Assembly (NCBI RefSeq): GCF_032490495.1
Contig: NZ_JAVYJB010000007.1
Span: forward strand, 124,001 to 188,000
DNA: 64,000 nucleotides
Direction of reading: 5' to 3'
Source: Pilosibacter fragilis
GTDB taxonomy: Bacteria; Bacillota; Clostridia; Lachnospirales; Lachnospiraceae
Shown: in pieces, positions 7,232-16,208 of the stretch
Position numbering within the stretch: the stretch's first letter is position 1
Layout: each line of letters begins with the position of its first letter
Made by a program: the position numbers and the translations under genes
Notes under the pieces: generated by a model
What the model saw: the letters and a program-made list of their open reading frames with translations, nothing else
Told to the model about the DNA's origin: nothing
Databases searched by the model: none

Positions 7232-9715
7232 ATGGGAGCAATAAAACGCCGGACGGTCCGGATCGGAACGCGAAAGAGCAGGCTGGCGCTTGTGCAGACA
7301 AACATGGTGGCGGAGGCAATCGAGGCCGCATGCCCGGAGGTAAAATGTGAGTTGGTTCCCCTGATGACAAAGGGCGATAAGATCTTAAAGACCTCTCTTG
7401 TTGCTTTTGGAGGAAAAGGGGCCTTTGTGGAGGAGTTTGAGCAGTCCATTTTAAACGGGGATATTGATCTAGCGGTCCACAGCGCGAAGGACATGCCGAT
7501 GGATCTGAGCGACGGGCTCTGTATCGGTGCCGTCTTAAAGCGGGAAGATCCGAGGGATGTCTTTGTGACGGTAAAGGGTCGTACTCCGGAGCGGAGTCCC
7601 AGGATCATCGGAACGGGAAGTCCGAGACGTCAGGTGCAGATCATGGAGCACGGGGATGTGGAATGCCGCCTGCTCCGCGGAAACGTTGATACGAGACTGG
7701 AAAAGCTGTATCAGGGAGAGTACGATGGGATCATTCTGGCTGCGGCTGGTCTTAATCGTCTGGGTCTTTTTAATGATCCGAGATTTTCCTTTGAGTTTCT
7801 GGAACCGGAAATGTTTATCCCGGCAGGAGGTCAGGGGATCATCGCAGTGGAAGCGAAAAAGGGCAGTGAGGTATTAAAGATCCTCAAAAAACTGAATGAT
7901 AAAGAAGCGGAGCGGGCATTGTTCGCGGAGAGAAAAGTGCTGCGCCTTTTAGGTGCAGGCTGTACCGCAGCGGTAGGCGTGTACGCGAAGGAAGAGAATG
8001 GAACATTTTGGATGGGACTCATGCGGGAGACAAAAAATGGACTCATCCGCAGGAAGATCTCCGGAGCGCCGGAGGATTCCATGAAACTCGCGGAGCTTCT
8101 CGTAAAGAAGGGGACCGAAGGGGAGCTTCCGGCAGGGAAAGCTTATCTTGTGGGAGCAGGCCCCGGAAACGGCGGACTTATCACGGTAAAAGGACAGCAG
8201 ATCTTAAAGGCTGCGGAGGTCCTTGTCTACGACCGTCTTGGCTCCGAGGAACTGCTGACTCTGGTGCCGGAGGACTGTGAGCGGATCTATGTTGGAAAAG
8301 AGGCCGGGCACCACATCAAAAAGCAGTCGGAGATCAACCGGATCCTGGTGGAGAAGGCACTGGAAGGAAAGCGCGTCATCCGGTTAAAGGGTGGAGATCC
8401 CTTTGTGTTCGGGCGCGGCGGAGAGGAGATCCAGGCGCTCACAGAAGCAGGAATCCCCTATGAAGTGATCCCCGGCGTTACCTCAGCCATCGGGGCACTG
8501 GAGGCAGCTGGAATCCCTGTCACCCACCGGAATATCGCGAGAGATTTCCATGTCTTTACGGGACATATCTCCCACGAAGGCGGTGAGGGACTCTCCGGGG
8601 ATTACAGCCTGTACGCGAAGCTTCCGGGAACCCTGATCTTCCTTATGGGACTCTCGAACCTTGAGGAGATCGTGAAACGTCTCATAGATGGCGGAAAAGA
8701 CGGGGAGACGCCTGCAGCCGTTGTGACGGACGGAACACTGTCCCGAATGCGCGTTGTCCGGGCATCCTTAAAGGATCTGCCTGAGGCTGTAAGAAAAGCG
8801 GGACTTACGCCTCCCGGAATCATCGCTGTGGGTGAGGTCTGTGCCTTCCACTTTACATCTATGGTGCCGGGCGTGCTTACCGGAATCACGGTGGGAGTCA
8901 CCGGAACAGAGGCCGTTAGAGGACGGATCATAAGCCGCCTGTCCGATGAGGGTGCGAAGACGGTCCGCGCGGGGGAATCCCTTGTGGTACGGGAGTCCAT
9001 GGAACGGCTGGATCAGGCGTTTGCGGACCTTTCCCGTTACAGATGGGTGATTTTTACGAGCCGGAATGCAGTCCGGATCTTCTTTGACCGGATGCGAGAG
9101 AGACGTGTGGATCTCAGAAAACTCGGCTCACTTAAGTTTGCTGCCGTCGGGCGCGGAACAGGAGAGTATCTGGAGAGTGTCGGAATCACGCCGGACTTTA
9201 TCCCGGAGGAATACACGACGAAAGCGCTGGCGGATGGACTTGTCAAATACCTGAAGGAGAATGGAGAGACTTCTGGGGCAAAAACTGCTGCCGCCAATGT
9301 AGCCTACAGCATTTCCAGTTCAGAAAATGTCTGTCCGTGTGCAGAGGCAGAAAAATTTCTGATCCCGCGGGCAAAGCAGGGCTCGAAGGTCCTCACGGAG
9401 ACACTGGCGGAACAGGGATATGCGTTTGAGGATATTCCAATCTATGATATCCTGGTGGAGCAGACGGAGCTTGCGAGACTTAAAACTGCCGACTATATCA
9501 CGTTTGAGAGCGGCTCCGGCGTCCGAGGATTCTTCGCGGGACGTGAGGCGGAAGCGGCATCTCTGTTTGAGACGGTGAGACCAGTCTGCATCGGAAAGGT
9601 GACAGCGGCAGTCCTTGCGGAATACGGAGTGAAGAATGCCCTGACAGCTTCCGACTATACAGCGGACGGAATTTTAGAGGTGCTGCTGGCGGACAGAAAC
9701 GAGATCGCGAGGTAA
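7232..9715 (+). CDS. hemC-cobA-hemD: Fused porphobilinogen deaminase / uroporphyrinogen-III C-methyltransferase / uroporphyrinogen-III synthase
   Basis: One 827-residue polypeptide carries three consecutive steps from porphobilinogen to precorrin-2. Residues about 1-295 are HemC: RIGTRKSRLALVQ, GKGAFVEEFE, DLAVHSAKDMP and Cys244 in LGAGC, the attachment site of the dipyrromethane cofactor. Residues about 303-545 are CobA, with AYLVGAGPGN, RLKGGDPFVFGRGGEE and GVTSAIGA. Residues about 551-827 are HemD, including TSRNAVRIFF, with a poorly conserved insert near 676-712. No separate copies of these domains occur in the window. There is no frameshift or internal stop. HemD-CobA pairings are known in Firmicutes; the three-domain chain is less common. 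Confidence 0.94.
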   Translation: MGAIKRRTVRIGTRKSRLALVQTNMVAEAIEAACPEVKCELVPLMTKGDKILKTSLVAFGGKGAFVEEFEQSILNGDIDLAVHSAKDMPMDLSDGLCIGAVLKREDPRDVFVTVKGRTPERSPRIIGTGSPRRQVQIMEHGDVECRLLRGNVDTRLEKLYQGEYDGIILAAAGLNRLGLFNDPRFSFEFLEPEMFIPAGGQGIIAVEAKKGSEVLKILKKLNDKEAERALFAERKVLRLLGAGCTAAVGVYAKEENGTFWMGLMRETKNGLIRRKISGAPEDSMKLAELLVKKGTEGELPAGKAYLVGAGPGNGGLITVKGQQILKAAEVLVYDRLGSEELLTLVPEDCERIYVGKEAGHHIKKQSEINRILVEKALEGKRVIRLKGGDPFVFGRGGEEIQALTEAGIPYEVIPGVTSAIGALEAAGIPVTHRNIARDFHVFTGHISHEGGEGLSGDYSLYAKLPGTLIFLMGLSNLEEIVKRLIDGGKDGETPAAVVTDGTLSRMRVVRASLKDLPEAVRKAGLTPPGIIAVGEVCAFHFTSMVPGVLTGITVGVTGTEAVRGRIISRLSDEGAKTVRAGESLVVRESMERLDQAFADLSRYRWVIFTSRNAVRIFFDRMRERRVDLRKLGSLKFAAVGRGTGEYLESVGITPDFIPEEYTTKALADGLVKYLKENGETSGAKTAAANVAYSISSSENVCPCAEAEKFLIPRAKQGSKVLTETLAEQGYAFEDIPIYDILVEQTELARLKTADYITFESGSGVRGFFAGREAEAASLFETVRPVCIGKVTAAVLAEYGVKNALTASDYTADGILEVLLADRNEIAR

Positions 9716-9717
9716 AC

Positions 9718-11130
9718 ATGGATACCTTTGTATACAAAGACCATAAAAAGTTAAGATGCGGATACACCACAGGAACCTGCGCGGCTCTGGCGGCTCAGGG
9801 GGCGGTGCGATTTCTGCTCACAGGATCCTGGAAGGAGACGGAGGAGATCATGACCCCGAAGGGGATTCCGGTGTGCGTATCGCTGGAAGAGAAAACTTCC
9901 GGGGATAGTTGGGCGGAGTGCGCGGTCAGGAAGGACGCAGGGGACGATTATGATGTGACGAACGGGATCCTGGTGTATGCGCGGGCGGAGTTTGTGAAAG
10001 ATAAAAACTTTTATGAAAAGGTTCAGATGTCACATCTGGAAAGTTCCGGGTTCGGAGCTGCAGGAGAAAAACCTGGTCTGAGTCCAGAAAACCAGAAACA
10101 GCAGAAAAAAGCGAATGCCGCTCATCAGAAAGAGGCACTTCCTGAGTCGCTTGTCAGAATCGACGGCGGCATCGGCATCGGTCGCATCACAAAATCCGGT
10201 CTGGATCAGCCAGTAGGCGCTGCAGCGATCAATTCTGTGCCGCGTAAGATGATCCAGGACGCTGTCTACGAGCTTTTGGAGGAAGCCGGAGAGCTTCGCC
10301 TGGTATCGATCACAATATCGGTTCCTGCAGGCGTAGAAGCCGCGAAGAAGACCTTCAACCCGGTTCTGGGAATCGAGGGCGGGATCTCCGTTCTCGGGAC
10401 CAGCGGGATTGTGGAGCCCATGAGTGAGGAAGCGCTTGTCGAGACGATCCGCACCCATCTAAATGTCTTAAAGGCAGAGGGCAGAAAATGGGTGATCGCA
10501 GTGCCTGGAAATATGGGCGCGGGATTTTTAGAGAGGTATCTCGTAGAACATGGTAAATTCTGTACCGATGCTCATCAAGGGAGTAACGCGGCGGACACGG
10601 ATGCTGCTGTTGAGGCAGAACAGATGGCTTATGGAGAATTATCAACGGGAACAGAACCATCACTTCTGGAAGGATTTATGAATTCCCTCGTCACCATGAG
10701 CAACTTCGTCGGCAAGACCATTGACCTTGCCGCGGAACTGGGCTTTTCCGGTATCCTGATCGCCGGTCACATGGGAAAACTCGTGAAGATCGGAAACGGG
10801 ATCATGAACACCCACTCCAGGGAGGCGGATGGTCGCATGGACACGATGCTGTCCTGCGCGTTATCTGCCGGAACCGAGGACCTGGAACTCCTTAGAAAGA
10901 TCCAGAGATCCAACACGACGGATGAGGCGATGGATCACTTAAAACAGGCGGGAATCATAGAGGACACGATAAACGTATTCTTAAAGCGTGCCGATTGGCA
11001 CCTTACCCATCGATCCAGGGACGAGGTGAGGACGGGAATGATCGTCTTCGGGACAAAGGGGGAGTATCTGGGAGAGACGGAAGGCGCGGACGCGATTCTG
11101 CGGTCAGCGTTGAAAGAGCTGGATCAATAA
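9718..11130 (+). CDS. cbiD: Cobalt-precorrin-5B C1-methyltransferase
   Basis: Methylates C-1 of the corrin ring in the anaerobic pathway. At 470 residues it is longer than the usual 360-380. The signature GYTTGTCAALAAQGA lies near the N-terminus, with IDGGIGIGRITKSGLDQPVG and AINSVPRKMI in the centre and GHMGKLVKIGNGIMNTHS near the C-terminus. The excess length comes from two inserts rich in Gln, Lys, Ala and Glu, at about residues 104-143 and 282-320. It starts 2 bp after the upstream stop. The last 27 bases are repeated in altered form just downstream (11140-11166). Confidence 0.94.
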   Translation: MDTFVYKDHKKLRCGYTTGTCAALAAQGAVRFLLTGSWKETEEIMTPKGIPVCVSLEEKTSGDSWAECAVRKDAGDDYDVTNGILVYARAEFVKDKNFYEKVQMSHLESSGFGAAGEKPGLSPENQKQQKKANAAHQKEALPESLVRIDGGIGIGRITKSGLDQPVGAAAINSVPRKMIQDAVYELLEEAGELRLVSITISVPAGVEAAKKTFNPVLGIEGGISVLGTSGIVEPMSEEALVETIRTHLNVLKAEGRKWVIAVPGNMGAGFLERYLVEHGKFCTDAHQGSNAADTDAAVEAEQMAYGELSTGTEPSLLEGFMNSLVTMSNFVGKTIDLAAELGFSGILIAGHMGKLVKIGNGIMNTHSREADGRMDTMLSCALSAGTEDLELLRKIQRSNTTDEAMDHLKQAGIIEDTINVFLKRADWHLTHRSRDEVRTGMIVFGTKGEYLGETEGADAILRSALKELDQ

Positions 11131-11227
11131 GCTTCCACTTAGCGCTGAAAGAACTGAAACAATAAGTTTTGGAACAACGCATGAAAGTTACGGTCTCTGA
11201 TCATTCATCGAAATTAAAGGAAACACT

Positions 11228-12532
11228 ATGGAAAACAGGCAGAAAAATTACGGGAGCGTCCATGACACAAAGGCATCCATGATGTATAACCGCTTCCTGA
11301 AACAATACAACGAGTGGCTTTCCGGCGGACCGATCCCGGATACCGGAAATCAGGATATAAAGTATTTTCTGGGCCAGCAGCGGAAGCGGTTGGAAAAACG
11401 CGGACTTCACAGAGATTCATCCATAGAACTTCGGGGTCTTCTGGCCTCAGCCGGCGCGATCCCGCCGAAGGTCGGAAAGAAATATACGAATGTGATAGAA
11501 TTCCGCACGGCGCAGAGAAATACGACATATTCCAGGGGTGGACGGATCATCGGAAAATTCCGGAAGAAAGAGATCTTATACCAGACGATCACCTTCGCGA
11601 ATGAGGCGACGGTAGACGGAACGGAGCCATGTACCTGCCCGTCCTGCGGAGCGGTGAGCCAGATCAAGGCGCTGTTTGAAGGCTGCCCATACTGCCACAC
11701 AAGATTTCTGATGCAGGATCTGTATCCGAAGGTCGCGAATTTTTATTCCATTGAAGACCTCAGCTATTCCACGGAAGAGATCAAGAGAACATTAACTCCC
11801 TGGTGCGGCGGAGGGGCAGTCATCTTCACGGTGTTCATGCTGTCATACCTGGCATGGGAGAGGGCAAAGACCGGTGATCCTCTGACACTATATTCCATGA
11901 TCTGCCCGCTGATCGGGTGTCCAGTGATCGGAGCCTTCGGCGGATATATGCTGTTTGCCTTAAAAACACTTGGGTATACTTTCTGGCGGGCGATGCAGAG
12001 CCTTGGACTTCTGTTTGCCACTTCTGGCAGCAAAAACAGGCTGATCCGGTTCATGAAGAATTACGAGCCGGATTTTGGCTATGAAAACTTTGCAAACCAG
12101 GTCATTGCTCTGGCAAAAAATATTATCTTTTCCGAGCCGGGAGAGGACCTTTCTATTATCCGCGGTCCCTGGGATGGGGAAAGTTTCCAGAACATCACGG
12201 ACATTGTATACAGGGGAGCTATGTCGGTGGGGAACTGCTGGCAGGAAGGCCCGTATGTGTATGCGGATATCGATCTGTACTTCTGCGATACATATGACAG
12301 GGGAAGTTCGATGAAGGAGAAAAACGACAGGATCCGGATGATCGTCGGAAAGAATATCCAGATCCCGCAGGACCCGGGATACTCGATCCATCAGGTCTCC
12401 TGTGAAAGCTGCGGGGCAAGCTTTGACGCGATGAAGATCCGTCACTGCCCGTACTGCAAGCGGGAGTATGACATGAGAGACCATGCATGGACGGTCATGA
12501 AGATTCGAAAAACAGGAGGAAAACCATCATGA
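11228..12532 (+). CDS. Unknown two-zinc-ribbon membrane protein in the cobalamin operon
   Basis: A 434-residue protein I cannot assign to a corrin enzyme. It has two potential zinc ribbons: Cys137-x2-Cys140 ... Cys153-x2-Cys156 in the N-terminal half, and Cys392-x2-Cys395 ... Cys407-x2-Cys410 near the C-terminus. Two hydrophobic segments (about 195-211 and 221-246) form a membrane hairpin. The part between the second segment and the last ribbon (about 280-390) resembles TIM44-like domains of bacterial zinc-ribbon proteins, but that is a weak match by eye. It starts after AAAGGAAACACT and overlaps cbiF by ATGA, so it is translated with the cluster. A role in cobalt or corrinoid handling would be a guess. 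Confidence 0.8.
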   Translation: MENRQKNYGSVHDTKASMMYNRFLKQYNEWLSGGPIPDTGNQDIKYFLGQQRKRLEKRGLHRDSSIELRGLLASAGAIPPKVGKKYTNVIEFRTAQRNTTYSRGGRIIGKFRKKEILYQTITFANEATVDGTEPCTCPSCGAVSQIKALFEGCPYCHTRFLMQDLYPKVANFYSIEDLSYSTEEIKRTLTPWCGGGAVIFTVFMLSYLAWERAKTGDPLTLYSMICPLIGCPVIGAFGGYMLFALKTLGYTFWRAMQSLGLLFATSGSKNRLIRFMKNYEPDFGYENFANQVIALAKNIIFSEPGEDLSIIRGPWDGESFQNITDIVYRGAMSVGNCWQEGPYVYADIDLYFCDTYDRGSSMKEKNDRIRMIVGKNIQIPQDPGYSIHQVSCESCGASFDAMKIRHCPYCKREYDMRDHAWTVMKIRKTGGKPS

Positions 12533-13299
12533 TACATTTTGTGGGAGCCGGAAGCGGAGCGCCGGACTTGATCACGGTCCGGGGACAGAAATTCCTTCGG
12601 GAGGCGGACGTGGTGATCTATGCGGGATCCCTTGTGAATCCGGAGCTTTTAAAGGAGACGAAGCCGGGGTGTGAGATCTTAAACAGTGCCTACATGACTC
12701 TTGACGAGGTGATCCGTGCCATGGAGAAAGCGGAGCGTGAGGGAAAAATGATGGTGCGGCTTCACACCGGTGATCCGGCGATCTACGGCGCGATCCGGGA
12801 GCAGATGGACCGGCTGGATGAGAAAAAGATTGCTTACGATGTATGCCCGGGGGTCAGCTCCTTCTGCGGCGCTGCATCGAGTCTCCATGCGGAACTCACG
12901 CTGCCTGGCGTGTCCCAGTCCGTGATCATCACGAGAATGGCGGGGCGGACCGGAGTCCCGGAGCGGGAGAGTTTCCGTTCCTTGGCGGCTCACCATGCGA
13001 CCATGGCGGTGTTCTTAAGCACGGGACTGTTGTCACAGATGGAAAAGGAACTTGCGGAAGCCGGATATGAGTCGGACACGCCGGCGGTGATCATCTACAA
13101 GGCGACATGGCCGGAGGAGAAGATCGTCCGCTGCACCGTCTCTACGCTGGCGAAGTCCGCAGAGGAGAACGGAATTAAGAAGACGGCAATGATCTTTATC
13201 GGTGATGTATTCGGCACGAGAGAGGCAAACGGTTACGAGGAGTCAAGACTCTATGCGCCGGACTTCTCCACGGAATTCAGAAAGGGGACGGACATATGA
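12529..13299 (+). CDS. cbiF: Cobalt-precorrin-4 C11-methyltransferase
   Basis: SAM-dependent methyltransferase that methylates C-11. The 256 residues start with IHFVGAGSGAPDLITVRG, the tetrapyrrole methylase N-terminus, then HTGDPAIYGAIREQMD, CPGVSSFCGAA and TRMAGRTGVPERE, which are characteristic of CbiF/CobM. The start overlaps the previous stop by ATGA, and the same overlap links it to cbiH. ATG 12529 is supported by AGGAGG 10 bases upstream. Confidence 0.95.
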   Translation: MIHFVGAGSGAPDLITVRGQKFLREADVVIYAGSLVNPELLKETKPGCEILNSAYMTLDEVIRAMEKAEREGKMMVRLHTGDPAIYGAIREQMDRLDEKKIAYDVCPGVSSFCGAASSLHAELTLPGVSQSVIITRMAGRTGVPERESFRSLAAHHATMAVFLSTGLLSQMEKELAEAGYESDTPAVIIYKATWPEEKIVRCTVSTLAKSAEENGIKKTAMIFIGDVFGTREANGYEESRLYAPDFSTEFRKGTDI

Positions 13300-14036
13300 A
13301 GAAGCTGACAGTGGTCGGCATGGGACCTGGAGAATATGAATCCATGACGCTCCGTGCCGTAAAGGCGCTTAACACCTGCGATGTGATCGTGGGATACACG
13401 GTCTATGTGGATCTCGCGAAGCCGTACTTTCCAGATAAGGAATTTCTGACGACCCCCATGAAACGGGAGATCGAGCGCTGCGAGATGGCTTTTGCGGAGG
13501 CGGAAAAAGGAAGATCTGTCGTGATGATCTGCAGCGGGGACGCAGGAATCTACGGAATGGCGGGACCGATCCTGGAACTGGGGGAAAAGTACCCGGAGGT
13601 GGAGATCGAGGTGATCCCGGGGATCACGGCGGCTCTCTCCGGCGGCGCTGTCCTCGGGGCACCGCTGATGCATGATTTTGCGGTGATCAGCTTAAGTGAT
13701 CTTTTAACACCCTGGGAGACCATTGAGAATCGCCTGGACGCGGCGGCGAAGACTGATTTTTCCATCTGCCTCTATAATCCGTCCAGCAGGAAGCGGGCGG
13801 ACTATTTAAAGCGTGCGTGTGAGATCTTTTTACGGTACAAGAGCTCGAATACCGTCTGCGGCATTGTAAAGAACATCGGAAGAGACGGGGAGACGAAGAA
13901 GGTCATGACGTTAGCGGAATTGAAAGATTACGAGGCGGACATGTTCACCACCGTGTTTATTGGAAACAGCCGGACCGAAAAGTCCGTCCTTGGCGGACAG
14001 AACTGGATGGTCACACCGAGAGGATACCGGATATGA
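13296..14036 (+). CDS. cbiH: Cobalt-factor III / precorrin-3B C17-methyltransferase
   Basis: Methylates C-17 and drives ring contraction in the anaerobic pathway. The 246 residues begin LTVVGMGPGEYESMTLRA and contain CSGDAGIYGMAGP, PGITAALSGGAVLGAPLMHDF and LYNPSSRKRADYL, all typical of CbiH/CobJ. It overlaps cbiF and cbiJET by 4 bp each. In some clostridia CbiH is fused to CbiG, which opens the ring lactone afterwards; there is no CbiG domain here or elsewhere in the window. Confidence 0.95.
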   Translation: MKKLTVVGMGPGEYESMTLRAVKALNTCDVIVGYTVYVDLAKPYFPDKEFLTTPMKREIERCEMAFAEAEKGRSVVMICSGDAGIYGMAGPILELGEKYPEVEIEVIPGITAALSGGAVLGAPLMHDFAVISLSDLLTPWETIENRLDAAAKTDFSICLYNPSSRKRADYLKRACEIFLRYKSSNTVCGIVKNIGRDGETKKVMTLAELKDYEADMFTTVFIGNSRTEKSVLGGQNWMVTPRGYRI

Positions 14037-16186
14037 AGATAGCGGAAGGGAAAATTGCGGTTTTTGCGGGGACAACGGAAGGACGGGTTCTGGCATCCCG
14101 CCTTGCCGGAAGTCAGGTAGCGGCTGATGTGTTTGTTGCGACGGAATATGGAAAAGAGGAGATCCCGAAGGCTGAGAATCTTCAGGTCCATGACGGGCGT
14201 GTCGATGAGATCCAGATGGAGAAACTGTTTCAGGAAAAGAAGTATGACTTGATCCTTGATGCAACCCATCCTTTTGCGGTGGTGGTCACGGCAAATATCA
14301 GGGAGGCGGCAGAAAAGACAGGGACCCCGCTTTTAAGGATCCTGCGGGATAAAAACGGTGAGAGAACAAATGTTTTCACTGCTGAAAACGGACCCCGTAC
14401 TTTTGAAGATGACAACCAGAAGAAAAAGAACACAAAAGCAGATATGGAAATGCCCGGAGAAAGTGCTTGGACAGAAACGGAAGGCATTTCAGACGGTTCA
14501 GACTGCCGGATCATCACGGTGGAGAATATTCAGTCGGCAGTGGACTTTTTAAAGACCACGGAAGGTCCGGTATTCGTCACGACGGGAAGTAAGGAGCTCT
14601 CCGCATTTTTAGCTCTCCCGGACTGGGAGACGAGAATCTACGCGAGAGTTCTTTCCATGCCGGAGGTGGTAAAGACCTGCGCCGATATGGGCTTTTACGG
14701 CAGCCATCTGATCGCAATGCAGGGACCCTTTGCGGAAGACTTAAATGTTGCAATGATGAAAGCGGTCCATGCGAAGTGGATGGTGACGAAGGAGTCCGGA
14801 AAGGCGGGCGGATTCGAGGAAAAGGTCAGCGCGGCGAAAAAAGCAGGTGTCGGTCTTGTCGTGATCGGAAGACCGGTGGAAGAAGGAATCTCGTTAGAAG
14901 AAGGAATTGCTTATCTGGAGGAGCATTTTGCTCTGGGAAGGTCAGTTAAAAATTCCGGGAAACGCCAGGTATTCCTTATCGGCACAGGACCCGGAAGCGA
15001 ATCCTATCTAACCGGTGAGGCAAAAAAACGCCTCGATAAATGTGATCTGATCGTCGGCGCAAGCCGCTGTGTGAGACAGCTGGAAAGTTTCCACAAACCT
15101 GTTTTTGAGGCATACCAGCCGGAAAAAATTGCGGACTATCTGGATGCCCACCCGGAGGTACAGGTGATCTGTGGAGCCATGTCCGGTGATACCGGATTTT
15201 ACAGCGCAGCGGAAAAACTCGGTGCAGTGCTGGAACGCCGCGGAAACTATACCGTGGAAGTAATTCCGGGGATCTCTTCCGTTGGATATTTTTTCGCGAA
15301 GATCCGGCGTCCCTGGGATCACGCGAAACTCTTCAGCATGCACGGGCAGGCGGCAAATTTTGCCTCAGAGTTAAAGCGCTCTGGCAGTGCCTTTGTCTTA
15401 GGAGGCGGAGCGGATTTTTATGAAAAGATCTGCGGACAGCTCATCGATCTTGGGATGCAGGAGACAAAGCTCTTTGCCGGGGAAAACCTGACACTTGAAG
15501 ACGAACAGATCTTCACCTCCACTCCAGAGGAAATAAAGGGCAGGAAAGCACCTTCACTGGCCGTCCTCTATGCGGAATGGACCGGGCCCCGAAGACCTTT
15601 ATCCCACGGTATTGCCGATGAGGCGTTCACCCGCGGGAAGGTTCCGATGACGAAGATGGAAGTCCGCACCGTGTCCGTGGCAAAGCTGGAACTCACGGAA
15701 CACTCAGTCCTCTACGATGTGGGGGCGGGGACAGGATCTGTCTCTGTGGAGTGTGCAGGCCTTTCTGATTCGGTGAAAGTCTACGCTATCGAGAAGAATC
15801 CGGAGGCCGTGGAGCTTCTCTATGAAAACCGGAAAAAATTCGCCCTCACAAATGTGAAGATCATAGCGGGAACAGCGCCGGAGGCGTTAGAAGATCTTCC
15901 GGCGCCAACCCATGTCTTCATTGGCGGAAGCGGAGGACAGATGGAAGAGGTTATCGCATTATGCCTTAAGAAAAATCCTAAAACACGATTTGTTGTAAAC
16001 CTCATCACTCCTGAGTCTCTGGCAGCAGTCCTTGAGGCCGCAAAGACTCTCCCGGTGACAGAACCGGATCTTGTGACGCTGACTGCCGCGAGGTCTAAAA
16101 AAGTCGGCTCCAGTCATCTGATGATGGGGCAGAATCCGGTGTGGATCGTGACGTTTGAGGGAAAAATCTGTGTCAGCAGAATGTAG
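14033..16186 (+). CDS. cbiJ-cbiE-cbiT: Fused cobalt-precorrin-6A reductase / precorrin-7 C5-methyltransferase / precorrin-6B C15-methyltransferase
   Basis: A 717-residue triple fusion of three late corrin steps. Residues about 1-300 are CbiJ: IAVFAGTTEGRVLA, LILDATHPFAV and VTTGSKELSAF, with a low-complexity insert near 116-161. Residues about 312-515 are CbiE (FLIGTGPGSESYLT, GDTGFYSAAEKL, PGISSVGYF). Residues about 520-717 are CbiT, with the SAM motif YDVGAGTGSVSVE and the FIGGSGGQMEEVI segment. CbiE-CbiT fusion is the CobL arrangement; adding CbiJ in front joins reduction to the two methylations. It overlaps cbiH by 4 bp. Confidence 0.94.
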   Translation: MKIAEGKIAVFAGTTEGRVLASRLAGSQVAADVFVATEYGKEEIPKAENLQVHDGRVDEIQMEKLFQEKKYDLILDATHPFAVVVTANIREAAEKTGTPLLRILRDKNGERTNVFTAENGPRTFEDDNQKKKNTKADMEMPGESAWTETEGISDGSDCRIITVENIQSAVDFLKTTEGPVFVTTGSKELSAFLALPDWETRIYARVLSMPEVVKTCADMGFYGSHLIAMQGPFAEDLNVAMMKAVHAKWMVTKESGKAGGFEEKVSAAKKAGVGLVVIGRPVEEGISLEEGIAYLEEHFALGRSVKNSGKRQVFLIGTGPGSESYLTGEAKKRLDKCDLIVGASRCVRQLESFHKPVFEAYQPEKIADYLDAHPEVQVICGAMSGDTGFYSAAEKLGAVLERRGNYTVEVIPGISSVGYFFAKIRRPWDHAKLFSMHGQAANFASELKRSGSAFVLGGGADFYEKICGQLIDLGMQETKLFAGENLTLEDEQIFTSTPEEIKGRKAPSLAVLYAEWTGPRRPLSHGIADEAFTRGKVPMTKMEVRTVSVAKLELTEHSVLYDVGAGTGSVSVECAGLSDSVKVYAIEKNPEAVELLYENRKKFALTNVKIIAGTAPEALEDLPAPTHVFIGGSGGQMEEVIALCLKKNPKTRFVVNLITPESLAAVLEAAKTLPVTEPDLVTLTAARSKKVGSSHLMMGQNPVWIVTFEGKICVSRM

Positions 16187-16208
16187 CGATTATGAAGGAG
16201 TGGAAAAT

